Source: Candidatus Aminicenantota bacterium (GTDB lineage Bacteria; Acidobacteriota; Aminicenantia; JAMOAD01). From it: a stretch of 24,741 nucleotides of DNA. Numbering within the stretch: position 1 is the first letter of the stretch; each line of letters starts with the position of its first letter. Of this stretch, positions 6,873-15,444 are shown piece by piece. The stretch is taken from positions 1 through 24,741 of the forward strand of contig JALXDT010000071.1 of NCBI GenBank assembly GCA_027070475.1, written 5' to 3'. Both the position numbers and the translations under genes were made by a program. The notes under the pieces are model-generated. The model was not told the origin of the DNA, ran no database searches, and was given only the letters and a program-made list of their open reading frames with translations.

Positions 6873-9800
6873 TCAATATAAAATCTCGATACTATTTTCA
6901 CCTAAAAGTGATGATAATTCATTGATTGTTTCTTTTGAAGGATTTATCCCTGGAATTTCATAGGATCTTACCTTCAAAATTTTTGAGTTTACCCTTAATA
7001 AAAAATTAATAAGGGTATTTCCTCTGTTATTATCAAGCATTCTATAAAGAGTATCTTTGATAGAATCTAAATTATTATAATCAATCTTAATGTTTATCTC
7101 TCTTATATTTTTATTTAGCGCCTCATCAATTGACATTATATCCTCTAACTGGATGTTTTTTCTTGTGTTAAACTCTGAAATTCTTCCTTTTATCCATACG
7201 ATTGATGTATCATCTATGAGTTTAAAGTTTCCTTTTAATTTATCTTCAAAGGCGAGAACCTCTATTCTTCCTGTTAAATCCTCAATTGTTAAAATATATG
7301 TTTTTCTATCTCTTTTCTTTTTTACTGTTTTACCAACCACAATTCCGGCGATTTTGACAAAATCTTTGTGGCCGTTTTCCTCTTCCTGTATATCATTTAT
7401 AGTTGTATTGATTATTAAGTGTAGTTTATCTTCATACTTTAAAAGAGGAGATTTTGATATAAAAAAGCCTAACACTTCCTTTTCAAATTTTAGCCTTAAA
7501 TTTTCATCCCAATCACTGCCACTTGCAGGGATCTTGATTTCCGGATACTCTGGTTTGAAGAGGGTGGGTCCTCTGTTTATTTTATACTTTGAAACCAATT
7601 TTAAAGTATCATCAATCTTGTTAAAAAAATCCATCCTTGAATCAATAAGTGAGTCGAGAGCTCCAGCCTTTGTAAGAGCCTCAAGTATTCTTTTATTGAT
7701 TGCCTTGGAATCAACCTCAAATAAAAGCTCCGAAAGATTTCTGAAATGCCCTAAATCTTTTCTTGTTTGAATTATAGATTCAACAGCTTTTTCTCCCACA
7801 TTTTTAATGGCTGATAATCCGAATCTTATTGTTGAGTCATCAACTACAGTAAAACTGATTCCACTCTCATTTATATCAGGGGGTAAAACTTTGATGCCCA
7901 TTCTTTTTGCCATATTAATGTATTTAACAATATTATCCTGTCCTGCAGAACCTTTATCAGCTTCATTTTTAAGAAGGGCTGCTACATAGTAAACCGGATA
8001 TTCTGTTTTTAAGTATGCTGTTTGATAGGCAAGATAAGCATAGGCTGTTGCATGGGATTTATTAAATCCGTATTTTGCAAACTCTGCCATCTTGTCAAAT
8101 ATATTTTCGGCGACTTTTAAGGACACTTTGTTTTTGCTTGCTCCCTCTATGAATTTTACTCTCATCTCAGCCATAAGTTTTTTCTTCTTTTTACCCATAG
8201 CTTTTCTCAATTTGTCAGCTTCAGCCATGGAAAATCCGCCTAAAACATTTGCAACCCTCATCACCTGCTCCTGATATACAATAACTCCGTAGGTATCCTT
8301 TAAAATATCTTCAAGAGCCGGGTGATCATATTTGATCTTTGAACTATCAAACTTTCTCTGAATAAATTCTTCTGCCATTCCTGACTTTAAAGGTCCAGGT
8401 CTGTAAAGTGCATTTAATGCTATCAAATCTTCAAAGACAGATGGTTTGGCTCTTTTCAAAAGATCTTTCATCCCTCTGCTTTCAAATTGGAAAACTCCGT
8501 CTGTTTCCCCTTTTTGAAATAATTCAAAAACCTCTTTTATATCAAGGGGTATGTTTTCAAGATCTATGTCAAGATTTTTGTGCATTTTTACAAGTTCTAT
8601 TGTATCTGTGATAATACTTAAATTTCTGAGGGCAAGAAGATCCATTTTTAAAAGTCCCAGAGCTTCAACATCTTCCATAGAGTATTGGGTTGTAATTTCA
8701 TCTTTTTTCCCTTTATAGAGGGGAAGATACTCTGTGAGTGATTCCCTTCCTATAACAACTCCGGCTGCATGAGTGGAGGTATTTCTTGAAAGTCCTTCAA
8801 GTTTTAATGCCATTTCAAGGATTCTTTTATAATTATTGTTTTTCTTTACCTCTTCCCTCAGCTCCTGTGATTCTTTAAGAGCCACGGATAGAGTGATTTT
8901 GCCCCCATCAGCGGTTCTTTCAGGTATCATTTTCGCAAGTTTATCAACTTCAATTAATGGTATTTCAAGAACTCTTCCCACATCTCTTATCACAGCTCTT
9001 GCAGACATTGTCCCGAAAGTTATTATCTGAGCAACTTTGTCCTGACCGTACTTTTCCCTTACATAATCTATTAATTCATCTCTTCTCTGAGATTCAATAT
9101 CTATGTCAATGTCAGGCATTGAAATTCTTTCGGGATTTAAAAATCTTTCAAAAATAAGATCATACTTTAAAGGATCAAGCTCTGTAATCCCAAGGCTGTA
9201 AGAAACAAGGCTTCCCACAGCAGAACCCCTTCCAGGACCTACTCTTATTCCTCTATCTTTTGCAGCATGGATTATATCCTGAACAATTAAAAAATAGCCG
9301 GGAAAACCCATTTTTTTTATTACTTCTATCTCATAATCAAGCCTTTTTTTATAATCTTCAAAAGTATGATTAACAGAGCCCTCCTTTATGGATTCTTTAA
9401 TCTTCTGGCTTTTTTCTTCAAATCTTTTTCTTGTGAGCTCTTCAAAATAGCTCTCCTCTGAATAACCTTCGGGGATTGGGAATTTTGGTAAATAGTATAT
9501 TCTGTTTCCATTTTCATCCTCTGTTTTAAATTCAAAATCAACACTATCTAAGATTTTCAATGTGTTTTCATATGCTTCGGGTAAATCCGGAAAGAGTTCA
9601 AACATTTCTTCCTGAGATTTGAAATAAAATTCCTCTGTTTTAAATTCCATAGGGCATGGTTCACTGATTGTTTTTTGCATTTGAAGACATAACAAAATTT
9701 TATGAGAAAGATTATCCTCCTTTGTTAAATAATGGGAATCATTTGTTACCACAAGAGGAATACCTGTTTTTTTTGAAAGTTCTATTAATTTGGGATTCAC

Positions 9801-10349
9801 AGCTTTTTGACTTTCATAGCCATTGTCCATTAACTCAAGATAAAAATCTCCATTAAAAATATCTTTATACCAGAGAGCTGTTTTTTCTGCTTCCTCAAAT
9901 TTATTGTTAAGGAGAAGTCTTGGTATTTCCCCTTGAATACATGCTGACATACCAATGAGCCCCTCAGAATACTTTTCAAGTATTTCCTTATCTATTCTCG
10001 GTTTCCAGTAAAAACCCTCAAGATAGGAAGATGTTAGAAGTTTGTTAAGATTTTTGTATCCTGTTTCATTTTTTACAAGGAGAATCAGATGATAATATCC
10101 TTTTCCCTCTTTGTCCTTTTCCAGTCTTGATTTTTTTGCAAGATATGTTTCCACTCCGATAATAGGTTTAATACCTGCTTTTTTTGCTTCAAAAAAGAAT
10201 TGAACAGCTCCGAAAATATTACCGTGATCTGTAACCGCAACGCCCGGCATTCCAAATTCTTTAACCTTTTCAATCAGTTCCTTTATCCTGATTGCTCCGT
10301 CAAGAAGCGAATACTCACTATGTAGATGCAAGTGCACAAAGTTTTTCAT
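6873..10349 (-). CDS. dnaE: DNA polymerase III alpha subunit
   Basis: This 1158-residue replicative polymerase has the full DnaE order. The PHP domain is at about 4-290, with HLHLHSEYS at 6-14, TDHG at 40-43, GVET at 65-68 and NDSHY at 203-207. The palm follows with GPGRGSAVGS at 371-380, the catalytic aspartates in PDIDIDIE (412-419) and the third aspartate in KMDLLAL (D570). Then come RNTSTHAAGVVI (522-533), ALYRPGPL (647-654), the helix-hairpin-helix region near 890, and a C-terminal OB fold (about 997-1075). The length and order match DnaE, not PolC, and there is no inserted exonuclease domain. The PHP metal ligands look complete, unlike E. coli, so metal-dependent 3'-5' proofreading by the PHP domain is possible. 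The RBS is a modest GAGGG. The gene is divergent from the histidine kinase gene and is followed by the phosphoesterase. Confidence 0.98.
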   Translation of the reverse strand: MKNFVHLHLHSEYSLLDGAIRIKELIEKVKEFGMPGVAVTDHGNIFGAVQFFFEAKKAGIKPIIGVETYLAKKSRLEKDKEGKGYYHLILLVKNETGYKNLNKLLTSSYLEGFYWKPRIDKEILEKYSEGLIGMSACIQGEIPRLLLNNKFEEAEKTALWYKDIFNGDFYLELMDNGYESQKAVNPKLIELSKKTGIPLVVTNDSHYLTKEDNLSHKILLCLQMQKTISEPCPMEFKTEEFYFKSQEEMFELFPDLPEAYENTLKILDSVDFEFKTEDENGNRIYYLPKFPIPEGYSEESYFEELTRKRFEEKSQKIKESIKEGSVNHTFEDYKKRLDYEIEVIKKMGFPGYFLIVQDIIHAAKDRGIRVGPGRGSAVGSLVSYSLGITELDPLKYDLIFERFLNPERISMPDIDIDIESQRRDELIDYVREKYGQDKVAQIITFGTMSARAVIRDVGRVLEIPLIEVDKLAKMIPERTADGGKITLSVALKESQELREEVKKNNNYKRILEMALKLEGLSRNTSTHAAGVVIGRESLTEYLPLYKGKKDEITTQYSMEDVEALGLLKMDLLALRNLSIITDTIELVKMHKNLDIDLENIPLDIKEVFELFQKGETDGVFQFESRGMKDLLKRAKPSVFEDLIALNALYRPGPLKSGMAEEFIQRKFDSSKIKYDHPALEDILKDTYGVIVYQEQVMRVANVLGGFSMAEADKLRKAMGKKKKKLMAEMRVKFIEGASKNKVSLKVAENIFDKMAEFAKYGFNKSHATAYAYLAYQTAYLKTEYPVYYVAALLKNEADKGSAGQDNIVKYINMAKRMGIKVLPPDINESGISFTVVDDSTIRFGLSAIKNVGEKAVESIIQTRKDLGHFRNLSELLFEVDSKAINKRILEALTKAGALDSLIDSRMDFFNKIDDTLKLVSKYKINRGPTLFKPEYPEIKIPASGSDWDENLRLKFEKEVLGFFISKSPLLKYEDKLHLIINTTINDIQEEENGHKDFVKIAGIVVGKTVKKKRDRKTYILTIEDLTGRIEVLAFEDKLKGNFKLIDDTSIVWIKGRISEFNTRKNIQLEDIMSIDEALNKNIREINIKIDYNNLDSIKDTLYRMLDNNRGNTLINFLLRVNSKILKVRSYEIPGINPSKETINELSSLLGENSIEILY

Positions 10350-10374
10350 TTTTTCCCTCTTTTTTTAGTTTTAT

Positions 10375-10403
10375 AATTTAATATTAGTTAAAGCTAATGT
10401 CAA
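10375..10403 (-). promoter_or_regulatory. Predicted dnaE promoter
   Basis: On the minus strand a perfect TTGACA (10403-10398) is followed after 17 nt by TAAATT (10380-10375). Transcription would start near 10368, leaving a leader of about 19 nt that includes the GAGGG ribosome-binding site of dnaE. Confidence 0.6.
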
Positions 10404-10548
10404 ATGAAAAAATCGTGAGAAATTAAGATATAATACAATATATGCAACCCTATTTTAAAATAATACTAAATATTGAGTTTTTTCTCATTTTTTATATCGT
10501 TTTATAATTGGCTTATTTTCAGAAATTGTTGTTTTATGTATGAGAAAA

Positions 10549-10575
10549 AGCTCATAATTCAATGCTCAAAGCTTT
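10549..10575. repeat. Short AGCTCATA-type interspersed repeat (copy B)
   Basis: The segment starts AGCTCATAATTCAATGCTCA and continues AAGCTTT. It matches the copy at 3978 onward at 20 of 23 positions. It lies 38-40 nt upstream of the decayed palindrome; at the other locus the order is reversed, with the palindrome first. Confidence 0.55.
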
Positions 10576-10611
10576 CGCTGTCCTTTTCGGGAAGATTATT
10601 TTTCGCAAAAA

Positions 10612-10641
10612 AGGGGGCAATTCATGAATTGCTCCTACAAT
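10612..10641. repeat. Decayed copy of the GGGGCAATTC palindrome (copy B)
   Basis: The core GGGGCAATTCATGAATTGC matches copy A at 3892-3925 exactly; the right arm continues TCCTACAAT with one C-to-T change. The left arm loses similarity beyond GGGGC. A hairpin of about 12-13 pairs with two G-U pairs remains if transcribed rightward. It sits 25 nt upstream of the -35 of the kinase promoter. Confidence 0.85.
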
Positions 10642-10666
10642 ATTAATTGCTGTTCATTTTTTTGTT

Positions 10667-10695
10667 TTGACTATTTAGAATTGAAATGGTAACAT
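10667..10695 (+). promoter_or_regulatory. Predicted leaderless promoter of the hybrid histidine kinase gene
   Basis: TTGACT at 10667-10672, 17-nt spacer, then TAACAT at 10690-10695 preceded by TG at 10687-10688 (an extended -10). Only AAAAAA separates the -10 from the ATG at 10702, so transcription would begin at or within one or two bases of the start codon. No Shine-Dalgarno is present. Confidence 0.55.
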
Positions 10696-10701
10696 AAAAA
10701 A

Positions 10702-12546
10702 ATGAGTCAGATTGATATTGAGGAAATTCTTAACCAATTGCCTTTTCTCTTTTTTGTGGTTAATGAAAAATTTGAGCTTCTCTATGAAGATATAATAACA
10801 AAAAAATATTTCAAAAGAAAAGATATAATAAATATTGCAAAAGGGGTTGTTGACGGATTAAAGGGTTGTCTGAAATCTCAGAAAAAGCTTCTTTGTAGTA
10901 TTGAAAAAAGTTATTTCACAGGGGAAAAGAGGGTACATATTAAGTGGTATGTGAATTATAAAGAAGAGGATTATATATTCTCTGGCTTTGATATAACAGA
11001 TAAAGTGGAGAGTGAAGAAAAATTCAGGCTCCTTGTTGAATTTTCAGGAAATTTGATTTATTGGGTGACCCCTGAAAAAAAATTAAAATATATCTCCCCT
11101 AATTGTAAAGAGATCACCGGTTATGAGGATATAGAATTTTATAATGATCCGAATTTATTAGTAAAAATTGTTTACCCTGAGGATATTGAGAAAATAGATG
11201 AACATAATAGAGGAAGAAAGGTTACTGAAGATGATAGGTCTCACATTGAATTTAGAATTGTTAGAAAAGATGGAAAAATCAGGTGGATGAAGCATTTTTG
11301 TAAGCCAATTTTTGATAAAAATGGAAATTTTCTTGGAAGAAGAGGTGCAAATCAGGATATAACAGAATATAAAAATCTTCATGATAAAATGATAAATACT
11401 CAGAAAGTTGAAATATTGGGCAAGGTTGCAGGAGGAGTGGTTCATGATTTTAATAATATTCTTGCAGCAATTTCTGGGCATACTGATCTGGCATTGAGAA
11501 CAATTCCTGAAAATTCAAAAGCGGCAAAATACTTGAAAAACATAAAGAGCAGTGTGAAAAAAGGTGAAAGTATAACATCCAAATTACTTTCATTTTCCAA
11601 GAGCAAAATAAAAGAGAAAAAGTATTTTGAATTAAGCAAAATTATTTCTGAATTTTTTCCTGTCTTGAGAAGATTGATTGGGGAAGATATAAAACTTGAG
11701 GTTTTGTTGAATTATAAAGGTGTGATTTATGGAGATCCTTCTGATATAGAACAGATAGTAATGAACCTTGTTTTAAATTCAAGAGATGCGGTTAGAGAAA
11801 TAGAGATTTACGAGAGTGAAAGAAAAAAGATTTTTCTTAAAACAGAGGCTGTTTTTGTTGAGAATGAAATTGTTGATTCAACGGGTAGAAAAGTAAAGAG
11901 AGGAAAATATGCTTTAATCAGTGTAAAAGATAATGGGATTGGAATAAAAAAAGAATTTTTAGCTAAGATATTTGAACCTTTTTACTCAACAAAAAATACA
12001 GGAACAGGGCTGGGGTTATTTATTGTATCTTCTGTGGTCAAAGATAATAAAGGGTATATATTTATAGAAAGTAAGGAGATGGAAGGAACAGAAATAAAGG
12101 TTTTATTACCAGAGGTGGAGGCAGAAGAATTGGGAGAAGTTGAAGAGAAGGAAGAATATATAGAGGAAGAAAGATTGCTTTTTAAAGGAAAGAAGGTTCT
12201 TTTTGTTGAAGATGAACCAGATGTGAGGGATTTTGTTGTACAGGCATTGAACCTTCTTGGTTGTGAGGTTTTATCTGCAGGAAATGGTCATGAAGCCTTA
12301 AAAATTTTAGAGTCAATGGATTTTGATGTTAATATTTTGATAACCGATGTTGTAATGCCAATTATGACAGGAGAAGAGCTCGTAAAAATAGTTAGAAAAA
12401 AAGCTCCATCTATAAAAATTATTTTATCTTCAGGTTATACGAATGGTTATATCAATATGAAGGATAGAAAAGAATTTGACCTTTTCCTTAAAAAACCATA
12501 TTCAATAGATGATTTGAAATCAGCTATTTTCCATCTTTTAAAATAA
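10702..12546 (+). CDS. Hybrid PAS sensor histidine kinase with C-terminal receiver
   Basis: This 614-residue signalling protein has no signal peptide or membrane segment, so it is probably cytosolic. In order: a weak PAS-like segment (about 5-100), a clear PAS/PAC domain (about 105-224, ending in the PAC phrase RRGANQDITEY), and a HisKA helix with phosphoacceptor H248 in GGVVHDFNNILAAI. Then come a HATPase domain with N box MNLVLNSRDAV (354-364), G1 DNGIGI (410-415) and G2 GTGLGLF (434-440), a strongly acidic linker (about 471-491), and a receiver (about 497-614) with acidic pocket E503/D504, phosphoacceptor D549 in LITDVVMP and conserved K597/K598. The VVHDFNN H-box is typical of the NtrB/FixL-like hybrid kinases found in delta-proteobacteria and relatives. 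The input signal and output partner are not visible; no response regulator lies next to it. It has no Shine-Dalgarno. Confidence 0.93.
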   Translation: MSQIDIEEILNQLPFLFFVVNEKFELLYEDIITKKYFKRKDIINIAKGVVDGLKGCLKSQKKLLCSIEKSYFTGEKRVHIKWYVNYKEEDYIFSGFDITDKVESEEKFRLLVEFSGNLIYWVTPEKKLKYISPNCKEITGYEDIEFYNDPNLLVKIVYPEDIEKIDEHNRGRKVTEDDRSHIEFRIVRKDGKIRWMKHFCKPIFDKNGNFLGRRGANQDITEYKNLHDKMINTQKVEILGKVAGGVVHDFNNILAAISGHTDLALRTIPENSKAAKYLKNIKSSVKKGESITSKLLSFSKSKIKEKKYFELSKIISEFFPVLRRLIGEDIKLEVLLNYKGVIYGDPSDIEQIVMNLVLNSRDAVREIEIYESERKKIFLKTEAVFVENEIVDSTGRKVKRGKYALISVKDNGIGIKKEFLAKIFEPFYSTKNTGTGLGLFIVSSVVKDNKGYIFIESKEMEGTEIKVLLPEVEAEELGEVEEKEEYIEEERLLFKGKKVLFVEDEPDVRDFVVQALNLLGCEVLSAGNGHEALKILESMDFDVNILITDVVMPIMTGEELVKIVRKKAPSIKIILSSGYTNGYINMKDRKEFDLFLKKPYSIDDLKSAIFHLLK

Positions 12547-12585
12547 AATTTATACATTTGCATAAAAACTGTTTTCTTTGTTTAA

Positions 12586-12620
12586 GTTATAAAGTTTAAA
12601 AGTTAGATTATAACCTTTTT
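12586..12620 (+). terminator. Weak possible intrinsic terminator after the kinase gene
   Basis: GTTATAA at 12586-12592 pairs with TTATAAC at 12608-12614 and is followed by CTTTTT. The seven-pair stem is almost entirely A-T with a 15-nt loop, so its strength is doubtful. Confidence 0.25.
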
Positions 12621-12753
12621 ACATTCTGCCCTCTGTAATACCCTCCACTATTTTCCCAACTGTAAATTAAAATTTGTTTTAACAGAAAGATAGAGCAAGA
12701 AGAAATCTTCATCAGAGAGAGTAAACTCATAGAAGATGGGATAAGAGCTGGGC

Positions 12754-12782
12754 TTGACACAATTTAGCCCTTAATTTATAAT
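12754..12782 (+). promoter_or_regulatory. Perfect-consensus promoter of asnS, nearly leaderless
   Basis: TTGACA (12754-12759), exactly 17 nt, then TATAAT (12777-12782): both hexamers are full consensus. The ATG is at 12792, nine bases after the -10, so the transcript should start about 12788-12790 and carry a leader of only 2-4 nt. There is no Shine-Dalgarno. Confidence 0.85.
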
Positions 12783-12791
12783 CATCAAATC

Positions 12792-14087
12792 ATGAAAAAA
12801 TGGGTATATGTTAAAGATTTAAAAAATTATGTTGGAGAGACGGTTGAGATCAAAGGTTGGGTTTACAATCTGAGATCTTCCGGTAAAGTAAGATTTATTT
12901 TGTTAAGAGATGGAACAGGTATTGTTCAAACTGTGATGTTTTCTCCCACAAAGGATTCTCCTCAGTTTAAAAAGTTTGATGAACTATCTCTTGAAAGTTC
13001 TGTAATACTCTGGGGTAAAGTAAAGGAGGAGAAGAGAGCTCCCGGCGAGGTTGAAATAGAGATTGAAGATTTTGATATAGTCCAGATTAGTGAAGAATAT
13101 CCGATTCAGAAAAAGGAGCACAGCATTGGCTTTTTAATGCCTTTAAGACATCTCTGGATTAGATCTAAAAAGCAGCATGCAATTTTAAAGTTGAGAGATA
13201 TATTAATATGGAAAGTTAGAGAGTTTTATAAAAAAGAGGGATTTACTCTTGTTGATACTCCTATTTTAACTCCATCTTCCTGTGAGGGAACGACAACACT
13301 TTTTGAAACAGAATATTTTGACCAAAAAGCATACCTTTCCCAGAGCGGTCAGCTTTATAATGAAGCAAATGCAATGGCATTCGGGAAAGTGTATTGCTTT
13401 GGCCCTACATTTAGAGCTGAAAAATCCAAAACAAGAAGACATCTTATTGAATTCTGGATGGTGGAGCCTGAAGCTGCTTACTACAGGTTTGAGGATATGA
13501 TTGGAGTGGCTGAAAGATTTGTTGAATACATTGTTCAAGAGACGATAAAAGAGGGAAAAGAGTATCTTGAAATACTTGAAAGGGATTTGTCTCAATTGGA
13601 GAATGTAAAAGCTCCTTTCCCAAGAATTAAATATACGGATGCCTTTAAAATATTAAAAGAGGAAGGTTCTCAAACTCCAGAGGGTGAAGATTTCGGAGGA
13701 ACAGATGAGACAATAATCTCGTCAAAATTTGATAAACCAGTTTTTGTAACTCATTTTCCGGCAAAAATCAAAGCATTTTATATGCAACCTGATCCTGAGG
13801 ATCCCGATTACACTCTAAGTTTTGATTTATTAGCTCCAGAAGGTTATGGTGAGATTATAGGCGGAAGTGAAAGAATCTATGATTATGATCTTTTGTTAAA
13901 AAAACTTAAAGAGCACGGATATACTGAAGAAGATTATAAATGGTATCTTGACCTTAGAAAATATGGGAGTGTTCCCCACTCAGGTTTCGGATTGGGGCTT
14001 GAGAGAACATTAGCCTGGATAACAGGTATTCATCATATTAGAGAGGCAATTCCATATCCGAGAACACTCTATAACCTTTATCCATAA
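12792..14087 (+). CDS. asnS: Asparaginyl-tRNA synthetase, short archaeal-like form
   Basis: This 431-residue class IIb synthetase has an N-terminal OB anticodon-binding domain (about 1-100) and a catalytic core with motif 2 FRAEKSKTRRHLIEFW (207-222) and motif 3 GFGLGLERTLAW (398-409). The features GEIIGGSERIYDYD and a C-terminus ending PRTLYNLYP point to AsnRS rather than AspRS. From memory, the spacing, the phrase DLRKYGSVPHSGFGLG and the 431-residue length fit the Pyrococcus-type AsnRS better than the roughly 466-residue E. coli enzyme. It charges tRNA-Asn with asparagine in the cytosol. It heads the asnS-rimO-mgtE-recO cluster, and its TAA overlaps the rimO ATG (TAATG). It starts directly after a consensus promoter without an RBS. 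An AspRS of archaeal type is the main alternative. Confidence 0.9.
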   Translation: MKKWVYVKDLKNYVGETVEIKGWVYNLRSSGKVRFILLRDGTGIVQTVMFSPTKDSPQFKKFDELSLESSVILWGKVKEEKRAPGEVEIEIEDFDIVQISEEYPIQKKEHSIGFLMPLRHLWIRSKKQHAILKLRDILIWKVREFYKKEGFTLVDTPILTPSSCEGTTTLFETEYFDQKAYLSQSGQLYNEANAMAFGKVYCFGPTFRAEKSKTRRHLIEFWMVEPEAAYYRFEDMIGVAERFVEYIVQETIKEGKEYLEILERDLSQLENVKAPFPRIKYTDAFKILKEEGSQTPEGEDFGGTDETIISSKFDKPVFVTHFPAKIKAFYMQPDPEDPDYTLSFDLLAPEGYGEIIGGSERIYDYDLLLKKLKEHGYTEEDYKWYLDLRKYGSVPHSGFGLGLERTLAWITGIHHIREAIPYPRTLYNLYP

Positions 14088-15394
14088 TGCCTTCATTTTC
14101 AATTGATATCCACGGCTGTCCCAAAGCTGTTTATGATAGTGAGATAATAGCAACAAAGCTTTTTGAGCATGATTTTGATTTTAAAGAAGAGGATGAAAAA
14201 AGGGATTATACGATTATTTTTACCTGTGGATTTTTAAAGGCTTCAAGGGAAGAGTCCGATGAGGCTATAAGAAAGGCTCTGAGCAATACTGAAAAAAACG
14301 GGAAAGTTGTTGTCGTAGGATGTTATAGCCAGATTTATTTTAATGAATTAAAGAAAAAATTTCCCGATGTCTATCTTTTTACAGGGGTAAATGAATTTCA
14401 AAAGCTTCCGGAGATTTTAAGAAAAAGAGAAAACCTGATTTCAAAAAATTATGAAAAGGAATTTGAATTTACCGGAAAAACAATTCTCACAGGCCAATAT
14501 TGGGATTATTTGAAAATTTCCGAAGGATGTTCCCATAAGTGTAGTTTTTGCATAATTCCCAAGATAAGAGGAAAATTCAGATCAAGAGATTTTGACTCAA
14601 TAAAAGTTGAACTTGAGATGTTGGAAAGTATTGGGATAGAGGAGATTAATATTATTTCGCAGGATAGCTCCTACTATGGAATAGATAAGGGGGATCAGCA
14701 GCTTGTGAAATTATTGGATTTGATTGAGAATAATTATGATTTTCCCTGGATTAGAGTGCTTTATCTGAATCCTATGCACATAAATGATGAGATAATAGAA
14801 AGAATAGGGCAGGGGAGGGTTCTTCCCTATTTTGACATACCTTTTCAGCATTCATCGGAAAAGATTTTAAAATACATGAAAAGAGCGGGAGATAAGAGAG
14901 CATATATGAAAATTATAGAAAGAATCAGGAAAACACATCCTGAAGCATTTATCAGAACATCTTTGATAACGGGTTTTCCGGGAGAAGGGGATAAAGAGTT
15001 TGAAGAGCTTGTTGATTTTGTTAAGGATGCAGAGTTTGATCATCTCGGGGTTTTTGTATATTCGGATGAACCCCTATCTTCCTCTTATATTTTAAATAAC
15101 AAAGTTCCTGAAAATATTGCGGAGGAAAGATCAGAGATTATCTATGAAATTCAGAATGATATATTTCACAAAAAATTAAAAAAGCTAAAAGAGAGAGAGT
15201 TTGAATCAATTTATGAGTATGAAGATGATGATTTCATATATTCAAGGTTCTGGTTTCAGGCACCTGAAGGAATTGACAGTTTTTCTTATATTGAAAAAAG
15301 AGATGATTTAAGAGTAAAGCAACCATTTTTCAAAGCAAAGATAAATAAGTTTGATTTTGAATTAAATGGCTTTGAGGTAAAATATTTACCATAG
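14087..15394 (+). CDS. rimO: Ribosomal protein S12 methylthiotransferase
   Basis: This 435-residue radical-SAM methylthiotransferase has the three N-terminal UPF0004 cysteines C11 (DIHGCPK), C47 (FTCGF) and C79 (VGCYSQ) for the auxiliary cluster. The radical-SAM triad CxxxCxxC is at C148, C152 and C155 in SEGCSHKCSFC, followed by IIPKIRGKFRSR. A C-terminal TRAM-like domain spans about 370-435. The DIHGCPKAVYDSE start and the RGKFRSR phrase match RimO, which adds a methylthio group to an aspartate of ribosomal protein S12, rather than MiaB or MtaB. The start codon shares one base with the asnS stop and no RBS is visible, so translation is probably coupled to asnS. Confidence 0.92.
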   Translation: MPSFSIDIHGCPKAVYDSEIIATKLFEHDFDFKEEDEKRDYTIIFTCGFLKASREESDEAIRKALSNTEKNGKVVVVGCYSQIYFNELKKKFPDVYLFTGVNEFQKLPEILRKRENLISKNYEKEFEFTGKTILTGQYWDYLKISEGCSHKCSFCIIPKIRGKFRSRDFDSIKVELEMLESIGIEEINIISQDSSYYGIDKGDQQLVKLLDLIENNYDFPWIRVLYLNPMHINDEIIERIGQGRVLPYFDIPFQHSSEKILKYMKRAGDKRAYMKIIERIRKTHPEAFIRTSLITGFPGEGDKEFEELVDFVKDAEFDHLGVFVYSDEPLSSSYILNNKVPENIAEERSEIIYEIQNDIFHKKLKKLKEREFESIYEYEDDDFIYSRFWFQAPEGIDSFSYIEKRDDLRVKQPFFKAKINKFDFELNGFEVKYLP

Positions 15395-15410
15395 ATTCCG
15401 CTATTTTTTC

Positions 15411-15439
15411 TTTACTTTTAACTTAATCTGTGATAAAAA
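15411..15439 (+). promoter_or_regulatory. Possible internal promoter before mgtE
   Basis: TTTACT (15411-15416), 17 nt, then TAAAAA (15434-15439) preceded by TG at 15431-15432. The -10 would end five bases before ATG 15445. Both hexamers match the consensus at only four of six positions, so this is weak on its own. Confidence 0.3.
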
Positions 15440-15444
15440 ATTGG

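Larger units (their letters stand above)
10350..10701. other. 352-nt non-coding divergent region between dnaE and the histidine kinase gene
   Basis: This is the longest stretch without a gene. It is very AT-rich. On the left it holds the predicted dnaE promoter; in the middle (about 10410-10545) I see no recognisable signal. On the right are the AGCTCATA-type repeat (10549-10575), the decayed palindrome (10612-10641) and the predicted promoter of the kinase gene (10667-10695). No RNA gene or conserved small ORF was recognised. Confidence 0.7.

Noticed and set aside
7090..7770. A 226-codon open frame on the plus strand inside dnaE
   Set aside because: It is antisense to the conserved DnaE sequence, shows low-complexity serine/phenylalanine-rich translation and has no RBS; a shadow of dnaE.
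12666..12767. A 33-codon open frame without ATG (reading IEQEEIFIRESKLIEDGIRA in its middle) just upstream of asnS, possibly a gene remnant
   Set aside because: It has no start codon, no RBS and no family I recognise, and its end overlaps the asnS promoter. It could be chance in AT-rich DNA.
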